The position numbers and the translations under genes are program-made. The notes beneath the pieces are model-generated. The model saw nothing but the letters and a program-made list of their open reading frames with translations. It was not told the DNA's origin and ran no database searches. A stretch of 64,000 bases of DNA from Arcticimaribacter sp965277835 (GTDB taxonomy: Bacteria; Bacteroidota; Bacteroidia; Flavobacteriales; Flavobacteriaceae): positions 248,001-312,000 of the forward strand of contig OZ255841.1 of the NCBI GenBank assembly GCA_965277835.1, given 5' to 3'. This document shows, one piece after another, positions 17,304-25,637 of the stretch (position 1 is the first letter of the stretch; every line of letters starts with the position of its first letter).

Positions 17304-17466
17304 AAACTTTATTGAATTTAATAAGTGTTAAAATGTATTATAATATACTTCAAAAATTAAGCCAATTCAACAACGGTTTTTAAAGAAGTCATGTTTTTTT
17401 AGATGAAGGATAAGATAAATCAAGAGTAATATTACTATACTTGCAATAATAAAAGACCAATTTAAA

Positions 17467-18027
17467 ATGAAATCATATTTTTTGATATTAATAGTTGTGC
17501 TAAGTAGTTCTACGCTTTTTAGTCAAGATATTGATGGAGATGTTTTTGAGAAGTATAAGAAAGACCGCTCGGTGTCTTATATAAATATAAGCCCTAAAAT
17601 GTTCGAAATGTTAGGCAAATTGAGTTTCGACGTTAACGACCCGAAGGCAAAGGACTTTGTGAAAATGGTGCAAGAACTAGATCATTTTAAAGCATTAACA
17701 TCAAAACATGTATCGGTTGCACAGGACATGGAATCTTGGCTTGAAAATCAGCTTGAGGAGACAGCACTAGAAACTATAATGAATTTTTCGGAGCAAGGTG
17801 CTGACATTCAGATTTGTGTTATTTATGGTAATGAAGACGCTATAATTAATAGGCTAGTAATGTACATTAAAGGAGTGCAAGAGTTAGTTAGTAAAAAAGG
17901 TTTAACCCTTTCGGGAGTAGATTATGTACTACTATCTGTTGAAGGCAAAATTAATTTGAACCAAGTAGCAACATTAGCAGAAATTGTAGAAATCCCTGGA
18001 GGCGAATTTTTAAAGAAACTGAATTAA
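17467..18027 (+). CDS. DUF4252 family exported protein
   Basis: A 186-residue protein with a signal peptide (MKSYFLILIVVLSSSTLFSQ, cleavage after about residue 20). The mature part (MFEMLGKLSFD near residue 45, then an acidic alpha/beta region) resembles DUF4252, a Bacteroidota family of unknown function whose genes often lie near ECF sigma factor genes; none is seen here. It is convergent with purB and shares its final four bases (TTAA) with the purB stop. Periplasmic location is likely. Confidence 0.72.
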   Translation: MKSYFLILIVVLSSSTLFSQDIDGDVFEKYKKDRSVSYINISPKMFEMLGKLSFDVNDPKAKDFVKMVQELDHFKALTSKHVSVAQDMESWLENQLEETALETIMNFSEQGADIQICVIYGNEDAIINRLVMYIKGVQELVSKKGLTLSGVDYVLLSVEGKINLNQVATLAEIVEIPGGEFLKKLN

Positions 18028-19367
18028 ATACCAGTATAATTAAAAGGGGTTATGGACTTTAATTCCGCTTTTATTTTAGTATCAATATTTAATTCATCGA
18101 TAAAAGCATGTAAAACGTCTTTATCAATTTTACTATCAGTTCGCGTTAATCCTTTTAGAGCCTCATAAGGGTTAGGATATCTCTCTCGTCTTAATATTGT
18201 TTGAATAGCCTCGGAAATTACAGCCCAGTTAGTATTCAAATCGTGGTCGGTTTTATCTTGGTTTAGCACTAATTTATTCAATCCTTTTACGGCAGATTTA
18301 AAACCAATTATAGAATGCCCAAAAGGGGTTCCAATATTTCTAAGCACAGTACTATCTGTTAAGTCGCGTTGTAACCTAGAGATAGGAAGTTTGCTAGAAA
18401 AATATGCATACAAGGCATTTGCAACGCCTAAGTTGCCTTCTGAGTTTTCGAAATCAATTGGGTTTACTTTGTGTGGCATAGCAGAAGAACCTACTTCTGA
18501 AGCAAGAATTTTTTGTTTAAAATAATCCATCGAAATATAACTCCAAAAGTCTCTGTCTAAATCAATGATAATTGTATTAATTCTTTTCAAATTATCGCAA
18601 AGCGCAGCAAAATAATCGTAGTGTTCTATCTGTGTCGTAGGAAATGAATGATGCAACCCTAAGCATTGTTCAACAAAATGCGCCCCAAAGTTTTTCCAAT
18701 CTATATTTGGATATGCTACCTTATGCGCATTGAAATTACCTGTTGCACCTCCAAATTTAGCGGCATGTGGTATAGCGAGTAAGCTGCTTTTTTGATGCTC
18801 TAAGCGATTGATAAAAACTTCAATTTCTTTTCCTAGTCGAGTAGGGGAAGCTGCTTGCCCATGTGTTTTTGCTAAAAGAGGTACGTCTTTATATTTTACT
18901 GCAAGCTCGTTGAGTGTCTCGAGTAAAGCGTCTAACTCTGGCAAATAAACTTTTTCGAGAGCTTCTTTTATAGAAAGAGGTATTGCCGTGTTGTTAATGT
19001 CTTGAGAGGTTAACCCAAAATGGATAAACTCTTTATAATTTTGTAATTCGAGCTTGTCAAATTCTTTTTTAATAAAATATTCAACTGCCTTTACATCATG
19101 GTTAGTCTCACTTTCAATCTCTTTAACTTCAATAGCAGTGTCAGAAGTAAAATGCCGATATATAGAACGTAACTCGTCGTAAAGACTTGGCTTAAAGGAT
19201 TTTAATTCTGGCAAGGGCAGTTCGCAAAGCGCGATAAAGTATTCAATTTCTACTTGAACACGGTATTTAATTAACGCTTCTTCCGAAAAAAACGGAGCAA
19301 GAGTTCTAGTTTTTTCTCTGTATCTACCGTCAATAGGGGAAATAGCATTTAGTGTGTTAACTTTCAT
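18024..19367 (-). CDS. purB: adenylosuccinate lyase
   Basis: A 447-residue member of the fumarase/aspartase superfamily. The mobile signature loop GSSAMPHKVNP lies at about residues 288-298, and the LLAKTHGQAASPTRLGKEI segment carries the general acid histidine region. It catalyses two steps: cleavage of SAICAR to AICAR and of adenylosuccinate to AMP, both in purine synthesis. Its length matches the E. coli-type enzyme of about 450 residues. It has its own -7 box 21 bp upstream, so it can be expressed separately from the helical protein gene behind it. Confidence 0.96.
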   Translation of the reverse strand: MKVNTLNAISPIDGRYREKTRTLAPFFSEEALIKYRVQVEIEYFIALCELPLPELKSFKPSLYDELRSIYRHFTSDTAIEVKEIESETNHDVKAVEYFIKKEFDKLELQNYKEFIHFGLTSQDINNTAIPLSIKEALEKVYLPELDALLETLNELAVKYKDVPLLAKTHGQAASPTRLGKEIEVFINRLEHQKSSLLAIPHAAKFGGATGNFNAHKVAYPNIDWKNFGAHFVEQCLGLHHSFPTTQIEHYDYFAALCDNLKRINTIIIDLDRDFWSYISMDYFKQKILASEVGSSAMPHKVNPIDFENSEGNLGVANALYAYFSSKLPISRLQRDLTDSTVLRNIGTPFGHSIIGFKSAVKGLNKLVLNQDKTDHDLNTNWAVISEAIQTILRRERYPNPYEALKGLTRTDSKIDKDVLHAFIDELNIDTKIKAELKSITPFNYTGI

Positions 19368-19387
19368 AGAGTTAAATTATAAGGGTA

Positions 19388-19395
19388 CAAAGATA
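19388..19395 (-). promoter_or_regulatory. -7 promoter box of purB
   Basis: The minus strand reads TATCTTTG (TAnnTTTG), 21 bp upstream of the purB ATG and just after the preceding gene ends, predicting a leader of about 15 nt. Confidence 0.5.
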
Positions 19396-19418
19396 AAGTA
19401 CTTGCAGCAAAGTAAAAG

Positions 19419-19961
19419 TTAAAAAATGAGTAATTGTTTTACTACAGATTTAAAAGCAGCAGTACTGTTAGGAATTTCTTTTTCTATATATGATTTTAGT
19501 TCGGGTAAAATCCAACTTTCATGATTTTTAAAATAGGCTAATGTTTTGATGACGTATGCTTTTGGGGCTACTTTTTTTGCTTCTAATAGTGTGTCAAAAC
19601 ATAGTGTAACTATAGTGTCAATTTGCGTTTTGCTTAGTTGCTCCCTGTTTTTTTTAACATCACAATATTGGTAGAGCAGTTTTGCAAAAGGGCGTCTTTT
19701 ACTTTCGTGTTTTTGGTGGGGATATGCCAATAAGAAATCCGAAAAATAAGGGTTTAGAGTAATATACTGCGTTTTAGTTATTAGCATTTCGAAAACCCAT
19801 GATGCGATAATATGTTCGCGGTTTTGTTCTTTTGAAAACGCAAGAGAAATTAATTCTTCGAGGAGTTCGGGTTTGTCTATAATAAGTTTTACGCCTTTTT
19901 GTCGGTCTTCGATAGATGCGTAGTAGGAGAGGAGTGCTTTCTTCAGAGGAGAAGTAGGCAT
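19419..19961 (-). CDS. all-helical protein of unknown function (HEAT-like), upstream of purB
   Basis: A 180-residue, leucine-rich helical protein whose repeated helix pairs suggest a HEAT-like solenoid. I do not recognise a catalytic motif. The start MPTSPLKKALLSYYASIEDR at 19961 is preferred; an earlier in-frame ATG at 19994 would overlap the preceding gene by 29 bp and add a basic, low-complexity lead. It lies between the regulatory-domain protein and purB on the same strand and is probably co-transcribed with the former. Proteins in this position are sometimes named adenylosuccinate lyase by propagation; nothing in the sequence supports that. Confidence 0.6.
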   Translation of the reverse strand: MPTSPLKKALLSYYASIEDRQKGVKLIIDKPELLEELISLAFSKEQNREHIIASWVFEMLITKTQYITLNPYFSDFLLAYPHQKHESKRRPFAKLLYQYCDVKKNREQLSKTQIDTIVTLCFDTLLEAKKVAPKAYVIKTLAYFKNHESWILPELKSYIEKEIPNSTAAFKSVVKQLLIF

Positions 19962-19965
19962 TGAT

Positions 19966-20742
19966 TTACGATTGTAAGATTTTGAACTCTTCATAACAAC
20001 TGCTTATTGCCTCTAAAATTTGAAGGTCGTTAGCATCTTTTATAAAAGCGTCAGAGTAGTTGCAGTTTCTAAGGATTTCTTCTATGTCTATTCTATCAAT
20101 CCCAAGTAATTCGACAAGCACAACTCTATCAAATTTACTAGCTAACAAATCTTTTATTTGGTCATCTGCGCGCATTTGTTTGAGCTTACGCATCTGTTTC
20201 GGCTTTTTACCAAATAAATTATATAAAAAATCAGCGGGGTTAAAAAGAGACTGCACCGCTTTGGAAATCGAAGAACGGTTTCGGTTCCCTGCCTCATACC
20301 CTGCTGAGGGCAAACCTTGTATACTGTATCTCCCAGCCGGATTCAAAGGAATGTTTTTAACATCAATATCTAAATAACCAGTAAGCCGATAAGGGCGTAA
20401 AATTACTTCTTCGAGTGCATACGCCAAGGTGGTAAGTTTAAACTTTGGTTTTTCAAACTTTAACATGTCTTGTGTAACGACAATTTTTAGGGGCTTAAAT
20501 CCGATATAAGAAAAATATAATGTATCGTCAACTTGGGCTTCAATTTCAAAACTACCTTTGTTGTCTGTTATCGCTCCAACAATAGTATTCAAATTAAGTA
20601 TATGCGCATTCTCTATAACTAATTCGGTTACATCGTTTTCAACAATGCCTTTAAGTAGTTGCCTTTCGTTTTCTTGAGCATAGGACTTGCAAATGAAAAG
20701 AAGCGAAAAAGAAAATAGTACTTTAAATAACCTAAAATTCAT
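19966..20742 (-). CDS. carboxypeptidase-like regulatory domain protein, exported
   Basis: A 258-residue secreted or periplasmic protein. After a signal peptide (residues 1 to about 22, ending SYAQ) it has a CarboxypepD_reg-like beta-sandwich (ILNLNTIVGAITDNKGSFEI, DTLYFSYIGFKPLKI, about residues 45-100), the same module found at the N terminus of SusC-like receptors. Here it is followed by an independent 150-residue domain with no recognised motif. It is probably an envelope structural or adhesion-related protein. The -7 box lies only 5 nt before the ATG, predicting a leaderless transcript. Confidence 0.72.
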   Translation of the reverse strand: MNFRLFKVLFSFSLLFICKSYAQENERQLLKGIVENDVTELVIENAHILNLNTIVGAITDNKGSFEIEAQVDDTLYFSYIGFKPLKIVVTQDMLKFEKPKFKLTTLAYALEEVILRPYRLTGYLDIDVKNIPLNPAGRYSIQGLPSAGYEAGNRNRSSISKAVQSLFNPADFLYNLFGKKPKQMRKLKQMRADDQIKDLLASKFDRVVLVELLGIDRIDIEEILRNCNYSDAFIKDANDLQILEAISSCYEEFKILQS

Positions 20743-20746
20743 AAAA

Positions 20747-20754
20747 CAAAAGTA
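20747..20754 (-). promoter_or_regulatory. -7 promoter box abutting the start codon
   Basis: The minus strand reads TACTTTTG; its last base is 5 nt before the A of the ATG at 20742. A transcript from here would start at or within two bases of the start codon. Confidence 0.45.
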
Positions 20755-20802
20755 TAAAGAAAAAGTATGTTCTAGAGCAAGGCGTTTAAATTTATGAGAA
20801 TA

Positions 20803-22566
20803 TTATGCTTTAGGCTTCCTGCCAAATCCTTTGGGCTTTTTTCCTTTCGATTGGTAAGGCTTAGAACCTGAAAACGATTTTTTCGATGAATTTTTATTGT
20901 GCCTATCAAATTTTTTAGGACCTCTTCGCTGATCGTTCTTTCTATTACCACCACCGCCTCTAGGCTTTTTCTCGGAAACCTCTACATTAATAAAACGTCC
21001 GTCTAATTGAAAATCGGTAAACTTGGCGAGTACTTTTTCGCGTAAGGTATTTGGTGTATTGAAAAACGAAAAACTCTCCATAACATCGACATGAAAAATA
21101 TCGTCATTTTCAATTTCTAAGGTTGCTTTTAAAAAGTCCTTTAGAACCATCCAATTATAATTGTCGCGCTCACCTACATTTATAAAATAGCGTGTACTAT
21201 CTTTTTTATTATAATTTTCGTTTTCCGAAGCGTTGTTTTCAAAACTAGTGTTGAGGTCTTTACTTTTTGAGTAATAGTTATGAAAACGTGCAAACTCTAC
21301 CGAAACTAAACGTTGAATTAATTCTTCTTTAGACAAGTCGTTTAGCTCTGCTTCGACTTTAGGTAGGTAATTTGAAATTTCATCGTTTACCTGAGTGTTT
21401 TTAATCTTTTGAGCCAACGAATATAATTGCGTTTCGCAAATCTCAATTCCAGTAGGGATTGTCTTTAATTCAATTTTTGCTTGAATTATTTTTTCGATGG
21501 AACGTATTTTTCGGGCTTCACTTTGTGTTACAATAATCATAGACACCCCGTGGCTTCCGGCACGTCCTGTACGTCCACTGCGGTGCGTATATATTTCTGC
21601 TTCGTCTGGCAGTTGGTAGTTAATAACATGGGTAATGTTGCTAACGTCAATACCTCGTGCGGCGACATCGGTAGCAATTAACATTTGAATTTGCTTGTTC
21701 CGAAACGACTTCATAACCAAATCGCGCTGGTTCTGACTTAAATCGCCGTGTAGTGCTGCGGCATTATACCCATCTTCAATTAGTTTTTCGGCGACCCGCT
21801 GTGTGTCTCTTTTGGTTCTACAAAAGATAACCGAAAAAATATCTGGATGCACGTCAACTAACCTTTTTAGAGCAGGGTAGCGGTCGCGTCCGCTTACCTT
21901 ATAATACTCGTGGGTTACGTTTTTGCTTCCTGCGTTTTTCGACCCGATGGTTATTTCTTCGGGGCTGTGCATAAATTTTTTGGCAATCATCGAAACTTCT
22001 TTTGGCATTGTTGCCGAAAAAAGCCATGTGTTTTTATCGTTTGGTGTGTGCGAAAGAATTTCGGTTATGTCTTCATAGAAACCCATGTTTAGCATTTCGT
22101 CTGCCTCGTCTAATACGCAATATTCAATTTTAGAGACATTAACTAGTTTTCTGCGAATCATATCTTGCATACGCCCTGGGGTGGCTACAATAATTTGCGC
22201 CCCTTTTTTAACGTTCTTTGCTTGGTCGGTAATACTTGCACCGCCATAGATAGCTACAACGTTAATCCCTTTTATAAATTTGGCGTAGTTTTTTAGCTCT
22301 TGCGTAATTTGTAAACAAAGCTCGCGCGTGGGCGATAAGATTAACGCCTGCGTGGTTCTGCTTTTAATATCTATTTTTTGAAGTATAGGAAACCCAAAGG
22401 CTGCAGTTTTTCCGGTACCTGTTTGTGCCAAGGACACAATATCGGTGTCTTTGCTAAGTAAAATAGGAATTGTTTTTTCTTGAACTTCGGATGGGTGTTC
22501 AAATCCCATGTCTTCTATAGCCTCTAATAAGACTTCGTTAAGACCAAGGTCGTGGAATGTTGTCAT
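20803..22566 (-). CDS. DEAD-box ATP-dependent RNA helicase with DbpA-type RNA-binding domain
   Basis: A 587-residue RNA helicase. Two RecA-like domains carry motif I AQTGTGKT (about residue 51), DEAD in CVLDEADEM, SAT in LFSATMP and motif VI HRSGRTGRAG. A DbpA/CsdA-like RNA-binding domain follows (RYFINVGERDNYNWMVLKDF), then a Lys/Arg/Gly-rich tail. It is likely involved in ribosome assembly or cold-induced RNA unwinding. ATG at 22566 (MTTFHDLG) is chosen over the TTG three codons earlier, which lies inside the -7 box. The transcript is predicted to be leaderless or nearly so. Confidence 0.92.
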   Translation of the reverse strand: MTTFHDLGLNEVLLEAIEDMGFEHPSEVQEKTIPILLSKDTDIVSLAQTGTGKTAAFGFPILQKIDIKSRTTQALILSPTRELCLQITQELKNYAKFIKGINVVAIYGGASITDQAKNVKKGAQIIVATPGRMQDMIRRKLVNVSKIEYCVLDEADEMLNMGFYEDITEILSHTPNDKNTWLFSATMPKEVSMIAKKFMHSPEEITIGSKNAGSKNVTHEYYKVSGRDRYPALKRLVDVHPDIFSVIFCRTKRDTQRVAEKLIEDGYNAAALHGDLSQNQRDLVMKSFRNKQIQMLIATDVAARGIDVSNITHVINYQLPDEAEIYTHRSGRTGRAGSHGVSMIIVTQSEARKIRSIEKIIQAKIELKTIPTGIEICETQLYSLAQKIKNTQVNDEISNYLPKVEAELNDLSKEELIQRLVSVEFARFHNYYSKSKDLNTSFENNASENENYNKKDSTRYFINVGERDNYNWMVLKDFLKATLEIENDDIFHVDVMESFSFFNTPNTLREKVLAKFTDFQLDGRFINVEVSEKKPRGGGGNRKNDQRRGPKKFDRHNKNSSKKSFSGSKPYQSKGKKPKGFGRKPKA

Positions 22567-22572
22567 TGCGGG

Positions 22573-22580
22573 CAAAGGTA
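22573..22580 (-). promoter_or_regulatory. -7 promoter box of the DEAD-box helicase
   Basis: The minus strand reads TACCTTTG; its last base is 7 nt before the ATG at 22566, predicting a leader of 0-2 nt. Confidence 0.45.
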
Positions 22581-22627
22581 CTCTATTTTACATTAAAAAG
22601 TGGTATATTTATATTTAACACTTATAT

Positions 22628-23407
22628 ATGGCAGAGCGAAAACCAACTGAAAGTAAAAAGGATAAAGACGACTGGGAGGTAACCGCCAACAGGTTTGTCG
22701 CATATTTCGATATACTAGGCTTTAAAAACCGTGTAATGCGAGAGTCTCATGAAAAAGTATATGAACAGTTAGAAAAAATTTCAAGGCTTAAATTAATTAT
22801 AGAAAACCATAAGTATACATTAGAAGATAAACAAGTTTATATTACCATTTTTTCTGATTCGATATTTGTTTTCTCAGAGGATGCGTCTGGGAATAGTTTT
22901 GACTTTTTTATTGCAGCAATAACTACTCTTTTTGGTGCTACAATCAGTAATAAAATACCCTTAAAAGGGGCAATAGCGTATGGAGAAATTACCGTTGATA
23001 AGGAAAATCAAATTTATTTTGGGCAGCCCATAATAGATGTCTATTTACTTGAACAAGACGTAAATTACATGGGTATAGTAGCACATCATAGTATAGACAA
23101 ATATATAGAAGAAGATAAGAGGATTGATTTAAAGCAATATTTTTTTAAGAGCTTATTACTCGAAATAAAAACACCGCTTAAAAGTGGAAGGATTGCCCAT
23201 ACAAATATTAGTTGGTTTCATAAAGTTTTCTTTGATGGAGAAGAGAAGACAGAAGAGGAGGTTAATACAATATTAGAAGAGCGCATTAAGACTTTCAGAA
23301 CTAGTTCTACGGGAGCAGCTAGGCGCTATGTGGATAATACTTTAGAGGTATTTAATCGCTATCTTGATTATGAAGAAGAAAACAAAAAACTAAATAAAAA
23401 CACTTAA
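22628..23407 (+). CDS. nucleotidyl-cyclase-like protein of unknown function
   Basis: A 259-residue soluble protein with a class III cyclase-like core. The first metal-binding aspartate would be D28 in VAYFDILGFK, the second D77 in TIFSDSIFVF, and PLKGAIAYGE (residues 111-120) matches the following strand. These three elements recur in stand-alone cyclase-like proteins, including the nucleotide cyclases of Pycsar defence systems. No effector gene (TIR, membrane or nuclease) lies next to it. The charged termini are disordered-looking. Cyclase activity and the base used (A, G, C or U) cannot be judged from sequence. The repeat region follows directly. Confidence 0.5.
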   Translation: MAERKPTESKKDKDDWEVTANRFVAYFDILGFKNRVMRESHEKVYEQLEKISRLKLIIENHKYTLEDKQVYITIFSDSIFVFSEDASGNSFDFFIAAITTLFGATISNKIPLKGAIAYGEITVDKENQIYFGQPIIDVYLLEQDVNYMGIVAHHSIDKYIEEDKRIDLKQYFFKSLLLEIKTPLKSGRIAHTNISWFHKVFFDGEEKTEEEVNTILEERIKTFRTSSTGAARRYVDNTLEVFNRYLDYEEENKKLNKNT

Positions 23408-23505
23408 ATATAACCTTTAAAAACATTCAGTTTTTTACTTCATTTTTTAGGTCGGAGTTTTTGGTTTTTTTATGCTCTGCGGAGGTACGTACTACAAAGT
23501 AAAAT

Positions 23506-23604
23506 AAACCAAACTATAACCAAACCGTAACCAAAGCTAAACCAAACTATAACCAAACCGAAACCAAACGGAAACCAAACCGAAACCAAACCGAAACCAA
23601 AGCA
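23506..23604. repeat. Tandem repeat, 11 bp x 9
   Basis: Nine consecutive 11-bp units of the form (A/T)AACCAAA(C/G)NN without interruption. The plus strand is almost entirely A and C. One frame is open throughout and reads as three 11-residue repeats (KPNYNQTVTKA, KPNYNQTETKR, KPNRNQTETKA), ending at a TAA at 23605. No start codon precedes it in frame; a TAA lies at 23500. Confidence 0.9.
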
Positions 23605-23610
23605 TAACCT

Positions 23611-23676
23611 AATGTAAATGTTAATGATAATGTAAATGTTAATGAGAATGAAAATGTAAATACAAATGAAAATGAA
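23611..23676. repeat. Tandem repeat, 6 bp x 11 (AATGNN)
   Basis: Eleven consecutive hexamers: ten AATGNN and one AATACA, with an 18-bp higher-order pattern in the first half. In the same reading frame as the preceding 11-bp repeat it reads Asn-(Val/Asp/Glu/Thr) dipeptides, then IYPY and a stop. It begins 6 bp after the 11-bp repeat ends. The rest of the 487-bp gap (23408-23505 and 23677-23894) holds no gene that I can support. Confidence 0.9.
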
Positions 23677-23894
23677 ATATACCCCTACTAACTAAACCAC
23701 GTTTAGAAAAACAAAAAACAGTAGTTGCGGTTTTTTCTGGGTGCTTGGGGAGGGGAACGTTAGTTCTTGTGCTTAAATTTGTGCATTACGTTCTTTGACA
23801 TTCTGATATCCCCAAACCACTAACAGACTGTTCGCTAAAGCACTGATTAAGAGCTCAATCATTGCCACAGCAACAGTTATCTACGGTAACAATT

Positions 23895-24788
23895 TTATAA
23901 TAATTTTAGCACCTGTTCGGTTGTGCTTCCCCCTTTTAGGTGCAGGGCATTGCTATATTTTTGGAACCACGTAATTTGCCTTTTTGCGTAGCGGCGCGAG
24001 TTTTTTTTAATTTCTTCAATGGCAGTTTTGCTGTCGAATGTGCCATCGAAACACGAAAACCATTCGCTATAACCTACGGTTTGCAGGGCAACGTTGTCTT
24101 TGTGTGGGTAAAGGCTTCGGGCTTCGTTTTCTAAACCTTGGTGCACCATTTGGTCAACACGTTTGTTAATTCGATTGTAGAGTTGCGTTCTATCCCATTG
24201 AATAGATAAAATCTTAGAATTAAAAAAGTTTGGAGCTTGCTTGTTTCCCAAAAAAGAGGAGTAGGGTTTGCCACTAGACAAACATATTTCGAGCGCGCGA
24301 ATTAGTCGCCGTGGATTTTTTATATCCACACGGGCATAGTACACAGGGTCTTGGGCTTTTAGGTGTTGTTGCAATGGCGTAATCCCTTCTTCTGCAAGTT
24401 GCGTGTTTAGTTGGGTTCTAATTTTTGGATCAACTTTGGGGAAGGTGTCTAAACCCTGCATAACGGCATCGGCATATAAGCCAGATCCCCCAACCATAAC
24501 TACGGTGTTGTGTGTTTTGAAAAGGGTTTCTAGGCAACTCAACGCTTCTTTTTGAAACGTCCCTATATTATATGGGTTGTGAATACTTTTTTGCTGTATA
24601 AAATGATGCGGCACAGTTGACAACTCCTCAGAACTTGGCACTGCAGTACCTATTTTCATTTCTTTGTAAAACTGTCGGGAGTCGCACGAAATAATTTCGG
24701 TTTGGTAGTGTTGTGCTAAACCAATTGCTAGTGTTGTTTTTCCACTTGCTGTGGGCCCTGCTACATAGAGTAAACGCTTAGTATTCAT
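23895..24788 (-). CDS. miaA: tRNA dimethylallyltransferase
   Basis: A 297-residue enzyme that adds a dimethylallyl group to N6 of A37 in tRNAs reading UNN codons. The P-loop is AGPTASGKTT (residues 10-19). DSRQFYKEMKIGTAVPSSEE and PHHFI are the substrate-binding signatures, and RRLIRALEI and WFQKY are conserved in the prenyl and tRNA sites. It overlaps the end of the upstream ion channel gene by 11 bp, implying coupled translation. Confidence 0.95.
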   Translation of the reverse strand: MNTKRLLYVAGPTASGKTTLAIGLAQHYQTEIISCDSRQFYKEMKIGTAVPSSEELSTVPHHFIQQKSIHNPYNIGTFQKEALSCLETLFKTHNTVVMVGGSGLYADAVMQGLDTFPKVDPKIRTQLNTQLAEEGITPLQQHLKAQDPVYYARVDIKNPRRLIRALEICLSSGKPYSSFLGNKQAPNFFNSKILSIQWDRTQLYNRINKRVDQMVHQGLENEARSLYPHKDNVALQTVGYSEWFSCFDGTFDSKTAIEEIKKNSRRYAKRQITWFQKYSNALHLKGGSTTEQVLKLL

Positions 24789-25611
24789 CGTTCAGTTGAA
24801 ATCCACAACTATGGCAAAATAGCGCGCCGTCTTTGTGTTTTACTTCGTTACAATTAGGACAGGCTTGTGTGTTGGTGTCTATAGCCGTATTTTTTTGGTG
24901 GGTCATTTCGGCAGAGACAATGCCAGTAGGTACTGCGATAATGCCATATCCCATAATCATAATTATCGAAGCGACTAATTGCCCTAAAGCTGTTTCGGGT
25001 GCAATGTTGCCATAGCCCACGGTAGTCATTGTTACGATAGCCCAATATATACTCCTAGGAATAGACGTAAAACCGCTTGCACTTCCTTCAATTAAATACA
25101 TAACCGTTCCAAAAATAATGCAGAGTATAATGACTGTAAACAAGAATACAGAAATTTTTACACGACTTGCTTTAAGGGCATTCATAAGTAAATTGGACGC
25201 TCCAATAAACCGCGTTAGTTTTAAAATTCTAAATACACGAAGTAGGCGTAAGGCTCTTAATGCTATTAGAGATTCGGTGCCCACAAAAAATAACGAAATA
25301 TATAGGGGAATAGTTGACAATAAATCAATAATGCCATAGTAACTAAAAATATAGCGTAAAGGTTTTTTTATTGCAATTATGCGAATAATATATTCTATCG
25401 AAAATAATACGGTAACGACCCATTCAATCCAGTAAAACTGTCTATCGAATAGCGCGTCGATATAGGAGACACTCTCTAGCATTACTAAGATAACACTAAT
25501 GATAATAAGCGTTAGAACGCCTAGGTCAAAACGTCTGCCAGCAGGTGTATCTGCCTCGTACACAATTTCATGAAGGCGGTGTTTCCAGTAGGGAGTGGTT
25601 GCTTTTGGCAT
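24778..25611 (-). CDS. voltage-gated-like potassium channel with C-terminal zinc ribbon
   Basis: A 277-residue six-helix ion channel. S4 is visible as ALRALRLLRVFRILKLTR with regularly spaced arginines, and the pore filter is TTVGYGN (TVGYG at residues 197-201), the potassium signature. Residues 251-269 form a CxxC-x11-CxxC zinc ribbon (C251, C254, C266, C269) on the cytoplasmic side, an unusual addition that may act as a sensor or oligomerisation module. The gene overlaps miaA by 11 bp. Confidence 0.88.
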   Translation of the reverse strand: MPKATTPYWKHRLHEIVYEADTPAGRRFDLGVLTLIIISVILVMLESVSYIDALFDRQFYWIEWVVTVLFSIEYIIRIIAIKKPLRYIFSYYGIIDLLSTIPLYISLFFVGTESLIALRALRLLRVFRILKLTRFIGASNLLMNALKASRVKISVFLFTVIILCIIFGTVMYLIEGSASGFTSIPRSIYWAIVTMTTVGYGNIAPETALGQLVASIIMIMGYGIIAVPTGIVSAEMTHQKNTAIDTNTQACPNCNEVKHKDGALFCHSCGFQLNDEY

Positions 25612-25637
25612 TTTAGCTAAAGAAAGAAAGTTTAAAT

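Noticed and set aside
20772..20954. Small minus-strand reading frame at the end of the helicase gene
   Set aside because: It lies in another frame of the basic low-complexity helicase tail and has no motif or promoter.
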